A stretch of DNA of 64,000 nucleotides from Microbacterium esteraromaticum (lineage in GTDB: Bacteria; Actinomycetota; Actinomycetes; Actinomycetales; Microbacteriaceae): the NCBI RefSeq assembly GCF_016907315.1, contig NZ_JAFBBS010000001.1, forward strand, positions 1,550,001 through 1,614,000, in the 5' to 3' direction. Shown in pieces: positions 14,982-23,027 of this stretch; the stretch's first letter is position 1, and every line of letters starts with the position of its first letter. Position numbers and translations under genes: made by a program. The notes beneath the pieces were generated by a model. That model had not been told where the DNA came from. It worked only from the letters and a program-made list of their open reading frames with translations, and ran no database searches.

Positions 14982-16181
14982 TCAGCGGCTGCGGCGGTCC
15001 GACAGGCCGAAGAGCACGGCGCCCACGGCGAGCATCGCGGCACCCACCGTGTACGCGAGCTCGATGCCGATGGCATCCACGAGCATCCCGCCCACTCCCG
15101 CGGCGAGCATGATCGCGGCCTGGAAGCCGACGACCACCAGTCCTCCGCCCGCCTCGAGGCGATCGGGCATCCGGTGACCGACCCACGTGTTCACGATCAG
15201 CAGCCACGACGCGAAGAAGAAGCCCCAGACGAACGCGACGACGCCGACCGTCCACAGCGAACCGGCGCCGACGATGATCAGCATCACGGCGAGCGCGATC
15301 GCCACGGGCGTCGCCACGGCGAGCACGCGGTACGTGCGGTCGATGCCGGCTCCGATCACGAGGTTGCCGATGAATCCGCCGACCCCGAACACCGCGAGCA
15401 GCACGATCACGGTGCCCTCGTCGATGACGCCCCCGTCGACCTGCACCCGCTCGAGCGCGAGGCGGATGTACGTGTACGCCAGCGCATGACCGAAGATCAC
15501 CAGCACATGCCCGACGATCCCCAGCCCGATCCCCGGCCGGCGCAGGGTCTCGGCCAGCACCGACAGCCGCGCGGCGTTCTCGGCCGGGATCGCTGGCAGC
15601 AGGGTCCGCAGCGCCAGCGCGAGCAGAGCCGTGGCTCCCGCGGCGATGCCGAACACCCCGCGCCAGTCGAGCAGCTGACTGAGCATCACACCCACCGGAA
15701 CCCCGGCGACCGTGGCGAGCGAGGTGCCGGCCGCGGTGAACATCACCGCTCGGCCGAGCCGCTCGGGCCCCGCGATGCGCGCCGCGACCGTGATCGACAT
15801 CGTCCAGAAGCCCGACAGGGCGGCGCCCAGCAGCACGCGTGCGACCAGCATCAGCGCGAGCGAGGGCGCGACGGCGACCACGAGGTTAGAGACCGCGGCG
15901 AGCACGGCCATCCAGACCAGCAGGGTCCGCCGGTCGAGTCGGGGCAGCATGAGCCCGATCGTCGGCGCGACGAGCAGTCCGGCGAGCGCGGTGACGGTCA
16001 CGAGCTGCCCGGCCTGCCCCGGCGTGACCCCGAGTTCGGCGGCGATCTCGGTGAGCACGCCGTTGGGCAGGAACTCGGCGCTGACGAGCAGGAAGCTCAT
16101 CGCCATCATCGTCAGCAGCGCCGCATACGGCATGCGCGCGACCCGGTCGTTCGCCGTGGGAACAGGTGCGGTGGTCGTCAT
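14982..16181 (-). CDS. MFS exporter (DHA1-type, drug or sugar efflux)
   Basis: 399 aa from ATG 16181, about 12 membrane helices. The start PYAALLTMMAMSFLLVSAEF with G-V-L-x-x-I-A-x-E-L-G-V-T-x-G-Q-A-G matches the AraJ/Cmr-like DHA1 group (MFS arabinose/chloramphenicol efflux). Motif A-like residues follow helix 2 (LMLPRLDRRTLL), slightly degenerate. It converges on the AraC gene across the repeat region. Substrate not predictable. Confidence 0.85.
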   Translation of the reverse strand: MTTTAPVPTANDRVARMPYAALLTMMAMSFLLVSAEFLPNGVLTEIAAELGVTPGQAGQLVTVTALAGLLVAPTIGLMLPRLDRRTLLVWMAVLAAVSNLVVAVAPSLALMLVARVLLGAALSGFWTMSITVAARIAGPERLGRAVMFTAAGTSLATVAGVPVGVMLSQLLDWRGVFGIAAGATALLALALRTLLPAIPAENAARLSVLAETLRRPGIGLGIVGHVLVIFGHALAYTYIRLALERVQVDGGVIDEGTVIVLLAVFGVGGFIGNLVIGAGIDRTYRVLAVATPVAIALAVMLIIVGAGSLWTVGVVAFVWGFFFASWLLIVNTWVGHRMPDRLEAGGGLVVVGFQAAIMLAAGVGGMLVDAIGIELAYTVGAAMLAVGAVLFGLSDRRSR

Positions 16182-16339
16182 GGTTCCAGCCTGATGGTGG
16201 GGCGGATGCTGCGCCCGACCGAGCGTCCGGCGCATCCGACCGTTCGTCCGGGAGGCGCAGCAGGGTCGATCGTGCACGGCAGTCGGGCCGGAACCGCGCA
16301 CGGATCACCCCCGCGGGCGCGGCGCGGCGGGGCGGGGAG

Positions 16340-16945
16340 TCAGCCGCCGATGGCGCCGGCGTCGGTCGTGCCCACGTCGGTGCGGTGGAAGTTCTGGAAC
16401 GAGCGGGATGCCGTCGGTCCGCGCTGCCCCTGGTAGCGGTTGCCGTACGGGCCCGAGCCGTACGCGTTCTCGGTCGGCGAGGTGAGACGGAAGAAGCAGA
16501 ACTGCCCGATCTTCATGCCCGGCCAGAGCTTGATCGGCAGGGTCGCGACGTTGGCGAGCTCGAGCGTCACGTGTCCGCTGAAGCCCGGGTCGATGAACCC
16601 CGCGGTGGAGTGGGTGATGAGCCCGAGCCGGCCGAGCGACGACTTGCCCTCGAGACGAGCGGCGACATCGTCGGGCAGCGAGATCTGCTCGAAGGTCGCG
16701 CCGAGCGCGAACTCGCCGGGGTGCAGGATGAACGGCTCGTCGGGGTCGACCTCGATCAGGCGGGTCAGCTCGGGCTGATCCTCCGACGGATCGATGAACG
16801 GGTACTTGTGGTTGTCGAACAGCCGGAAGTACCGGTCGAGACGCACATCGACGCTCGACGGCTGCACCATCTGCTCGTCATACGGGGCGAGGCCGATGCG
16901 GCCGGTCGCGAGTTCTGCCTTGATGTCGCGGTCGCTGAGAAGCAC
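16340..16945 (-). CDS. dcd: dCTP deaminase
   Basis: 201 aa from GTG 16945, standard for the trimeric Dcd family. Start [12 protein letters not shown], then [10 protein letters not shown], the substrate site [11 protein letters not shown] with catalytic Glu further on in the [20 protein letters not shown] segment, and C-terminal [14 protein letters not shown]. It produces dUTP (or dUMP in the bifunctional actinobacterial type) from dCTP for thymidylate synthesis. Spacing from neighbours suggests a single-gene unit. The long upstream extension of the frame is spurious. Confidence 0.95.
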   Translation of the reverse strand: MLLSDRDIKAELATGRIGLAPYDEQMVQPSSVDVRLDRYFRLFDNHKYPFIDPSEDQPELTRLIEVDPDEPFILHPGEFALGATFEQISLPDDVAARLEGKSSLGRLGLITHSTAGFIDPGFSGHVTLELANVATLPIKLWPGMKIGQFCFFRLTSPTENAYGSGPYGNRYQGQRGPTASRSFQNFHRTDVGTTDAGAIGG

Positions 16946-17014
16946 GAGTTCAGCGTAACGTTGCCGCTCCCACAGCGCCGCGACGTGACGCGCGCCGAGA
17001 TGCGCCGAGGGGCG

Positions 17015-17112
17015 AGCTGTAACGCGCGGCCTGCAGCTGTAACCGAACCGGGGCGGCCATGTTGCCCTGCTGTGGCAGAGCCGTAATCGCCGCCTCCGTA
17101 GCTTCGAATCAC
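17015..17112 (+). promoter_or_regulatory. Putative control region of the TasA-like gene
   Basis: AGCTGTAAC is directly repeated at 17015 and 17035 (20-bp period, as for OmpR-type regulators). Further down, a block at 17071-17112 (TGTGGC, then TAGCTT 22 bp later at 17099-17104) closely resembles the block before the Ig-repeat gene. The remaining leader to 17165 holds no ORF. Confidence 0.5.
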
Positions 17113-17165
17113 AAGCTTTCCCCACGAACAGCCGCCGGAGATCCGGCCCCGCAGAACGGAAGACC

Positions 17166-17732
17166 ATGAACGAGACCACCACCACCGCAGCCGCCCCCGC
17201 CAAGTCGCGCAAGCGTCTCGCCATCGTGCCGCTCGCCGGCCTGCTCGTCGCAGCGGCGGTCGCGGTCGGCTCTGGCGCCGACTTCGTGTCGAACTCGGTC
17301 AACACCGCCAACGCGTTCAGCACCGGCACCCTTTCGCAGCAGAACTCGAAGGCCGACAAGGCGATCTTCGATCTCGCGAACCTCAAGCCCGGCGACACCC
17401 TCAACGGCTCGGTGACCATCACCAACTCCGGCAGCCTGCCCGCATCGTTCACCCTCACCGAGAACGCGGTGAACGGCTTCGTGAAGGCCGACAACCTCAC
17501 CCTCGTCATCACCCGCGCCGGCACGGCGACCCCCGTGTGGTCGGGAACGTTCGGTGCGCTCACCAAGGCCGGCCCGCTCGACCTCGGCACGTTCGCCGCC
17601 GGCGAGAAGCGCGACTACACCTTCAGCACCACCCTCGCGCAGAGCGCCGACAACACCGAGCAGGGCAAGACGGCGAAGGCGACCTACACCTGGGATGCCA
17701 AGCAGGGCGTGGCCGAGACGGTCAACCAGTAA
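17166..17732 (+). CDS. TasA/camelysin-like secreted protein with SipW-type signal peptide
   Basis: 188 aa. A basic N-terminus and a hydrophobic helix (~19-40) are followed by [20 protein letters not shown], the hallmark of SipW-cognate signal peptides. The mature part (~45-188) is a beta-rich domain with [20 protein letters not shown], the TasA/CalY/DUF-type strand pattern. Bacillus TasA builds extracellular biofilm fibres after SipW cleavage. Here a SipW-like peptidase follows after 67 bp. Fibre formation is inferred from family and context. Confidence 0.82.
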   Translation: MNETTTTAAAPAKSRKRLAIVPLAGLLVAAAVAVGSGADFVSNSVNTANAFSTGTLSQQNSKADKAIFDLANLKPGDTLNGSVTITNSGSLPASFTLTENAVNGFVKADNLTLVITRAGTATPVWSGTFGALTKAGPLDLGTFAAGEKRDYTFSTTLAQSADNTEQGKTAKATYTWDAKQGVAETVNQ

Positions 17733-17743
17733 GACCTCAGACC

Positions 17744-17786
17744 GGTGAGCTGACAGCTCACCCACCAGCTGATCACCCGAGATCAG
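17744..17786 (+). terminator. Two hairpins between TasA-like gene and sipW-like gene
   Basis: GGTGAGCT-GAC-AGCTCACC (17744-17762) is an 8-bp stem with a 3-nt loop; CTGATC-N6-GATCAG (17769-17786) follows. No U-run, so they may be partial terminators or RNA-processing/stability signals that keep the structural gene expressed above the peptidase. Confidence 0.5.
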
Positions 17787-17799
17787 AAGAAGGACGAGC

Positions 17800-18330
17800 A
17801 TGAGCACTGCGCGGACGACCCGAGTGATCGGCACCACCCTGATGACGATCACCGTCCTCATCGCCACGGCGATCGCAGCGCTCATGCTCGTCCCGTCCGT
17901 GCTCGGCTTCGACCGCTACGTCATCACCGGCGGATCGATGTCGGGCACGTTCGAGCGCGGCACCGTCGTCTACGAGCGGCAGGTGCCCGTCGCCGACCTG
18001 GAGGTCGGCGACATCATCACGTACATCCCGCCGGCAGACTCGGGCATCGACGAGCCCGTCACCCACCGCATCCTGTCGATCACCGACGACCCCGCCGTCC
18101 AGGGCGGGCGCATCCTGCGCACGCAGGGCGACGCCAACGCGAGCGCCGACCCGTGGACCTTCACCTTGGCGGCGACGGTTCAGCCGCGCGTCGAGGGATG
18201 GGTTCCGGGGATCGGCTGGATCTTCATCGTGCTGTCGATGCCGGGCATCCGGATGCTGGCCATCGGCCTTCCTGCCGCGATCATCGCCGCACTCTTCCTG
18301 CGCGACCTGGTCCGCAGCCTGCGCGGCTGA
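17800..18330 (+). CDS. sipW: SipW-like (ER-type) signal peptidase I
   Basis: 176 aa with an N-terminal membrane helix (~10-35) and a second near the C-terminus (~135-165). Catalytic Ser in ITGGSMSGTFERG; the general base is His in DEPVTHRI, the Ser-His arrangement of archaeal/ER/SipW peptidases instead of the Ser-Lys of LepB. EVGDIITYIPP and LRTQGDANASAD are boxes of the same family. It should cleave the special signal peptides of the two flanking secreted proteins at the membrane. AAGGACGAGC provides a ribosome site. Confidence 0.9.
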   Translation: MSTARTTRVIGTTLMTITVLIATAIAALMLVPSVLGFDRYVITGGSMSGTFERGTVVYERQVPVADLEVGDIITYIPPADSGIDEPVTHRILSITDDPAVQGGRILRTQGDANASADPWTFTLAATVQPRVEGWVPGIGWIFIVLSMPGIRMLAIGLPAAIIAALFLRDLVRSLRG

Positions 18331-18359
18331 TCGCAGCCCGCCCCGTCGCTCCCGCCTGC

Positions 18360-18420
18360 GCGACACGTTCGCAGCCCCTCCTGGGCGACACGTTCGCAGC
18401 CCTGCCTGCGATCGTGTCGC
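18360..18420 (+). repeat. 18-bp direct repeat with shared complementary arm
   Basis: GCGACACGTTCGCAGCCC is present at 18360-18377 and 18385-18402 (25-bp period). CGTGTCGC at 18413-18420 is complementary to the first 8 nt of either copy, so two mutually exclusive hairpins can form. It lies after the peptidase stop and before the Ig-protein promoter block; a terminator is the simplest reading. Confidence 0.55.
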
Positions 18421-18434
18421 GGCTGAGGGACGGG

Positions 18435-18476
18435 TGTGGCACGCCTGTAACCCACCGCTCCGTAACGTCGAGTACA
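18435..18476 (+). promoter_or_regulatory. Promoter block of the Ig-repeat gene
   Basis: TGTGGC at 18435-18440 and TAACGT (fits TAnnnT) at 18463-18468, with the same 22-bp spacing and much of the same sequence between as at 17071-17112. Transcription from ~18475 would give a ~25-nt leader ending in AAGGAAGG before ATG 18500. Confidence 0.5.
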
Positions 18477-18499
18477 TGACCGAAGGAAGGGCCGCGACC

Positions 18500-20341
18500 A
18501 TGCCCGGCACCGCTCTGCGCAGCACCGCACTCGCGGTCCTGCTCTGCGCGCTGCTGGCCGTCGCCGGCCTGAACGGGCTGCGGTTCTCGACCGCGGCGTA
18601 CACGTCGCAGTCGACCAACACCGCGAGCACGGTCGGCGCCGCCGCCGACTGGACTCCCCCGACCGTGAGCGTCGTCGCCCCCTCAGCCCCCCTGAAGGGC
18701 GCGGCGGCGCTCACTGTGAACGCCGCAGACGGCGAGACCGGCGTGAAGACCGTCGTCGTGCAGTCGCAGCCCGTCGGCGGCTCGACCTGGACGACGCTCT
18801 GCTCGCTCACCGCCTCGCCGTACACCTGCACCTGGCAGACCGCGACGGTCGCCGACGGCGCCTACGACGTGCGCGCCATCGCCACCGACAACTCCGGGTA
18901 CTCGACGACGTCCGCCGTGGTGCGCGTGAGCGTCAGCAACGCGTTCGGCATCGTGCTCACCGACCCGGGTGATGTGCTGCGCGGCACCGTGCCGCTTCAG
19001 GCCAGCCTGCAGAACGCCGACATGCTCGCCGCCTACAACCTGACGTTCGAGTACTCGGTCGCAGGTTCAGGACGATGGACCACGATCAGCGTCGGCTGCC
19101 CCAACCTGCTGGGCGGCGCGACCTGCACGCGCGACTGGTCGACGACCGGCATCGCGAGCGGAACCTACGATCTGCGAGCCAAGGCGACGCCGCTTCTGGG
19201 CGCCACCGTGTATTCGACCGTCTACACCGACATCACGATCGACAACACCGCCCCGACGGTGTCGATGACGACTCCGACCTCGCCGCTCAGCGGCGCCGTG
19301 ACGCTGAGCGCGACGGCCGCGGACGCCGACTCGGGCATCGCCTCGGTGACGATCCAGTACCAGGCGGTCGGCGGGGCATGGACGACCGCGTGCGTCGTGA
19401 CCGAGTCGCCGTACTCCTGCCGCTTCAGCACTGTCGGACTCGCGAACGGCTCGTACATCTTCCGTGCCGTCGCCGCCGACCTCGCCGGCAACACCACGAC
19501 GTCGGCCTCGACCGCGAGCCGCACCATCGACAACACGATGTCGTCGGTGTCGCTGGATGACCCGGCCGCCTACCTCTCAGGAACCACGACGCTGACCGCC
19601 CAGGCGAACTCCACCGCCGGAGTCTCGTCGGTGACGATCCAGTACGCCCCGGCCGGCACCACGAGCTGGGCGACCGTCTGCACGCGCACCGCCGCACCGT
19701 ACTCGTGCTCGTGGAACACCACGACCGTCGCCGATGGCGCTTACGACCTGCGCGCCGTGCTCGTCGACGGCGCAGGCAAGACGACGACCTCGGCCATCGT
19801 GACGAACCGTCGCGTCGACAACGCCCCGGTTCGCGGTGCAGACGTCCAGACCGCCAACGGCGCGGGCACGGCCGGCCGCGTGGACGTGGGCGACTCGATC
19901 ACCTTCACGTACAGCAAGCAGATGAGCCCGGCGAGCATCGCCGCAGGCTGGAACGGCGGCTCGACGGCCGTGACCCTGCGCCTGCGCGACGGCGGGCTGA
20001 CCGGCGTCGGCACCGGCTCCGCAGCCGACAGCGTCGACGTGCTCATCGGCAGCAGCCCCGTGAACCTGGGATCGGTCAACCTGCGCGGCGACTACATCAA
20101 GACCGGCAAGACCTCGACCTACGCGGCGACGATGACCGCGACGACCGTGACCGTCAACGGTGCATCGGTGACCGTGGTCACCGTCACCGTCGGATCGCTC
20201 ACCTCGGGCGGCGCTGTCCGCACCGCGACGACCAGCGGCGCCATGATCTGGACGCCGTCGACCAACGCCACCGATCTCACCGGTGCGCACAGCACGAACG
20301 CCCCGGTCACCGAGACCGGCGCACTCGACAGGGAGTTCTGA
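18500..20341 (+). CDS. Secreted four-repeat Ig-like protein with SipW-type signal peptide
   Basis: 613 aa from ATG 18500 (AAGGAAGG upstream; an ATG at 18476 is possible). Hydrophobic helix ~8-28, then FSTAAYTSQSTNTASTVGAA, a SipW-type signal. Four ~93-residue Ig-like repeats follow, each with a VSxxxPxxxLxG start, a W...C...YxC cysteine pair and a VADGAYDLRA-like end. A last ~130 residues (from ~GADVQTANGAG) are Ser/Thr/Gly-rich beta sequence. No LPxTG or C-terminal helix, so it is released or bound to the TasA-like fibre. Ends with a 1-bp overlap on the response regulator. Confidence 0.82.
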   Translation: MPGTALRSTALAVLLCALLAVAGLNGLRFSTAAYTSQSTNTASTVGAAADWTPPTVSVVAPSAPLKGAAALTVNAADGETGVKTVVVQSQPVGGSTWTTLCSLTASPYTCTWQTATVADGAYDVRAIATDNSGYSTTSAVVRVSVSNAFGIVLTDPGDVLRGTVPLQASLQNADMLAAYNLTFEYSVAGSGRWTTISVGCPNLLGGATCTRDWSTTGIASGTYDLRAKATPLLGATVYSTVYTDITIDNTAPTVSMTTPTSPLSGAVTLSATAADADSGIASVTIQYQAVGGAWTTACVVTESPYSCRFSTVGLANGSYIFRAVAADLAGNTTTSASTASRTIDNTMSSVSLDDPAAYLSGTTTLTAQANSTAGVSSVTIQYAPAGTTSWATVCTRTAAPYSCSWNTTTVADGAYDLRAVLVDGAGKTTTSAIVTNRRVDNAPVRGADVQTANGAGTAGRVDVGDSITFTYSKQMSPASIAAGWNGGSTAVTLRLRDGGLTGVGTGSAADSVDVLIGSSPVNLGSVNLRGDYIKTGKTSTYAATMTATTVTVNGASVTVVTVTVGSLTSGGAVRTATTSGAMIWTPSTNATDLTGAHSTNAPVTETGALDREF

Positions 20342-21111
20342 TGTCACACACCGGTATATCGGGCGCGGACGAGGTTGATAGCCTCGACCACGTGGGGCGA
20401 AGAATCCTGGTGGTCGAAGACGACGACGGCATCGCGGTGCCGCTGCTGCGCACCCTCGACCGCGAGGGCTACGTGGTCGAGCGGGTCGCCGACGGGGGTT
20501 CTGCGCTCGAGCGCGCAGGTGACGACGTCGACCTCGTGGTGCTCGATCTCGGCCTCCCCGACATGGACGGTCTCGACGTGTGCCGGCGCCTGCGCGAGCA
20601 GGACTTCGCGGGAGGCATCGTCATCCTCACTGCGCGAGACGGCGAACTCGACCGCGTGGTCGGGCTCGACGTCGGCGCAGACGACTACATCCCCAAGCCG
20701 TTCGCGCTGGCCGAGCTGCTCGCGCGCCTGCGCGCGCTGCTTCGCCGCAGCGGAGCCCCCGTCCCGGTCTCGCCCGTCGAGACCGGGCATCCGGATGCCA
20801 CCGCCGCGGCCCCCGCGCCGACGCTCGTCGTCGATGTCGCGGCGCGACGCGTGCTCGTCGGCACGCGCGAGATCGCGCTGAGCACCAAGGAGTTCGACCT
20901 GCTCGCCCAGCTCGACGCCACGCGCGGCGCGGTCGTCACCCGCGAGCGGCTGATGGACCAGGTGTGGGACGAGAACTGGTTCGGATCGACCAAGACACTC
21001 GACGTGACGGTCGCCCGACTGCGCCAGAAGCTCGAGGAGTCGGGGGCGGACGTGCGCATCACGACGCTGCGAGGCGTCGGCTTCAGGCTCGATGAGGGCG
21101 CCGATGCGTAG
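20341..21111 (+). CDS. OmpR/PhoB-family response regulator
   Basis: 256 aa. Receiver domain ~21-135 with acidic pair E26-D28, phospho-acceptor Asp69 (VVLDLGLPD) and Lys in YIPKPF. A linker rich in Pro/Ala precedes the winged-helix effector (~160-252: ALSTKEFDLL, TLDVTVARLRQKL, ITTLRGVGFRL). Its ATG sits in the stop of the Ig-protein gene (TGATG), so it is cotranslated with a presumed target. It probably binds the GTAAC direct repeats upstream of the surface genes. Confidence 0.9.
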   Translation: MSHTGISGADEVDSLDHVGRRILVVEDDDGIAVPLLRTLDREGYVVERVADGGSALERAGDDVDLVVLDLGLPDMDGLDVCRRLREQDFAGGIVILTARDGELDRVVGLDVGADDYIPKPFALAELLARLRALLRRSGAPVPVSPVETGHPDATAAAPAPTLVVDVAARRVLVGTREIALSTKEFDLLAQLDATRGAVVTRERLMDQVWDENWFGSTKTLDVTVARLRQKLEESGADVRITTLRGVGFRLDEGADA

Positions 21112-22327
21112 GCGTCTCATCGTCGCCTTCCTCACCCTGGCGCTGGGCATCATCGTGCTCTACGGCGTGCCGCGCATCATCATGGTCGCCGACCTCGTGC
21201 ACGCCTCCGAGACCCAGTACGCCGGGCGGATGGCAGGAGTGGTCGCCGCCGTGATCGACGATCGCGGCGAGCCCGTCGACGAGGCGTTCCTCGCGTCGCT
21301 GCTCACCGATGGCGAGAGCGTCGAGTACCTCCCGGCGAGCGGCGAAGCCGTGCGGGCCGGCGGCACGCCCGCCGCAGGCGACATCACGCGCTCCGCCGAT
21401 GTCGCCGGAGGAGGCACCGTCGCGTTCACCCGCTCAGGCGAGATCGTCGCCGACCGCGTCACCACCGCCGTCGCACCGGTCATCTTCATCGGCATCGGCC
21501 TGCTCGCCGTCTCGACGGTCGTGGCCGTGCTGCTCGCCCGCAACCTGTCGCGCCCGTTCCTGAAGATCCTCGAGACCGTGCGCGATATCGGCAGAGGAGA
21601 TCTGCGACCCTCGTCGGAGCGGTTGCCGACGCCCGAGGCGCGCGCCATCGACGCCGCGCTGCGCGACAGCGCCGCGACGCTCGAGAACCGGATCCGCCGC
21701 GAGCACGAGTTCGCCGCCAACGCCTCGCACCAGCTGCGGACCCCGATCACCGCGCTCCGCCTCGAGCTCGAAGATCTGTCGCTGTGGCCGCAGACCGCAC
21801 CGGTGGTGCGCGAGCAGCTGGACCATGCCGTGCGCGAGATCGACCGGCTCGCCGATGCCATCTCGCAGCTGCTCGAGTTCGCCAGGGGTGAGACCCCCGG
21901 CTCGGGCACCTTCGAGCCGCTCGGCGAGGCGATCCGGGCCGCCGCCGCACGATGGACCGCGCAGGCGGAGGCATCCGGGCGTCGCATCCGGGTCGGCTCA
22001 GCCGATGCTGCGCTCGGCGATGCGCCCGCGGCGACCTCGCAGATCCTCGATGTTCTGCTGCACAACGCACTGAAACACGGCAGCGGTGAGATCACGATCA
22101 GCGGTTCGCGACGCGCCGAATATGTGACCGTGCAGGTGGCCGACGAGGGCCAGCGCCCCGCTGGCAACCAGATCTTCCAGCGCGGTGCCACCCAGCGCAA
22201 CGCCACCTCGGGAGAGGGCATCGGCCTCGCCCTCTCAGCCGAGCTGGCCGAGAGCCTGGGCGGTCACCTGCTGCTCGAGGGCACGGCGATGACCACGTTC
22301 TCGCTGATCCTGCCCGCCCGCGCCTGA
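21104..22327 (+). CDS. Sensor histidine kinase (HisKA type)
   Basis: 407 aa from ATG 21104, overlapping the regulator stop by 8 bp. Two membrane helices (~5-25 and ~125-150) enclose a ~95-residue extracytoplasmic sensor. HAMP-like region, then the dimerisation helix with His209 in NASHQLRTPITAL, and an ATPase domain with LHNALKHG (N box) and EGIGLALS (G box). It phosphorylates the partner regulator. The sensor shows no known ligand motif; with the surface-protein neighbours an envelope signal is plausible. Confidence 0.9.
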   Translation: MRRRLIVAFLTLALGIIVLYGVPRIIMVADLVHASETQYAGRMAGVVAAVIDDRGEPVDEAFLASLLTDGESVEYLPASGEAVRAGGTPAAGDITRSADVAGGGTVAFTRSGEIVADRVTTAVAPVIFIGIGLLAVSTVVAVLLARNLSRPFLKILETVRDIGRGDLRPSSERLPTPEARAIDAALRDSAATLENRIRREHEFAANASHQLRTPITALRLELEDLSLWPQTAPVVREQLDHAVREIDRLADAISQLLEFARGETPGSGTFEPLGEAIRAAAARWTAQAEASGRRIRVGSADAALGDAPAATSQILDVLLHNALKHGSGEITISGSRRAEYVTVQVADEGQRPAGNQIFQRGATQRNATSGEGIGLALSAELAESLGGHLLLEGTAMTTFSLILPARA

Positions 22328-22361
22328 GCATCGACCGACGGCCCTCAGACCAGCCCCGCCC

Positions 22362-23027
22362 TCAGACCAGCCCCGCCTCGTAGGCGAGGATCACCAGGTG
22401 GATGCGGTCTCGCGCGCCGAGCTTGGCCAGCACGCGCCCCACGTGCGTCTTGACCGTCGACTCGCCGAGGAAGAACCGCTGGGCGATCTCGCCGTTCGTG
22501 AGTCCCTGCGCGATCGCGAGGAACACCTCCCGCTCGCGCTCGGTGAGCTCCGAGGTCGGGTCGGCGACCGCTCCGGATGCCGTTGGCGCGACCTCGATCT
22601 GCCCCGAGACCCTGTCGAGCAGTGCCCGCGTCACGCGCGGAGCGAGCACGCCGTCACCGCGGTGCACGGCGCGCACGGCGGCGACGAGCTCGTGCCGCTC
22701 GGCGTCCTTCAGCAGGAAGCCGCTCGCGCCGGCGCGGATCGCCGCGAACGCGTACTCGTCGAGGTCGAACGTGGTCAGCACGAGCACCCTGGTGCCTGGG
22801 TGACTGCGCACGATGGCATCCGTCGCGGCTATGCCGTCGGTTCCGGGCATCCGGATGTCCATCAGCACCACGTCGGGGCCGATGGCCGCGACCTGCGCGA
22901 TCGCCTCGGCGCCGTCGGCGGCCTCTCCGATCACGTCGACGTCGGCCTCGGCGTCGAGGACCATCCGGAAACCGAGCCGGATGAGTGGCTGGTCGTCGAC
23001 GAGCAGGACGCGGATCCGATCGGTCAC
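22362..23027 (-). CDS. NarL/LuxR-family response regulator
   Basis: 221 aa from GTG 23027, overlapping the kinase stop (GTGA). Receiver ~4-118 with D11/D12 and phospho-acceptor Asp57 (VVLMDIRMPG), Lys in LLKDAE. C-terminal LuxR helix-turn-helix ~150-215 (LTEREREVFLAIAQGLTNGE, STVKTHVGRVLAKL). Last gene of an operon with ABC transporter and kinase; it most likely activates that transporter. Converges on the other two-component system. Confidence 0.92.
   Translation of the reverse strand: MTDRIRVLLVDDQPLIRLGFRMVLDAEADVDVIGEAADGAEAIAQVAAIGPDVVLMDIRMPGTDGIAATDAIVRSHPGTRVLVLTTFDLDEYAFAAIRAGASGFLLKDAERHELVAAVRAVHRGDGVLAPRVTRALLDRVSGQIEVAPTASGAVADPTSELTEREREVFLAIAQGLTNGEIAQRFFLGESTVKTHVGRVLAKLGARDRIHLVILAYEAGLV

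Noticed and set aside
14592..16436. 614-codon plus-strand ORF
   Set aside because: Runs through the repeat region and antisense to the MFS gene; His/Gln/Arg-rich nonsense.
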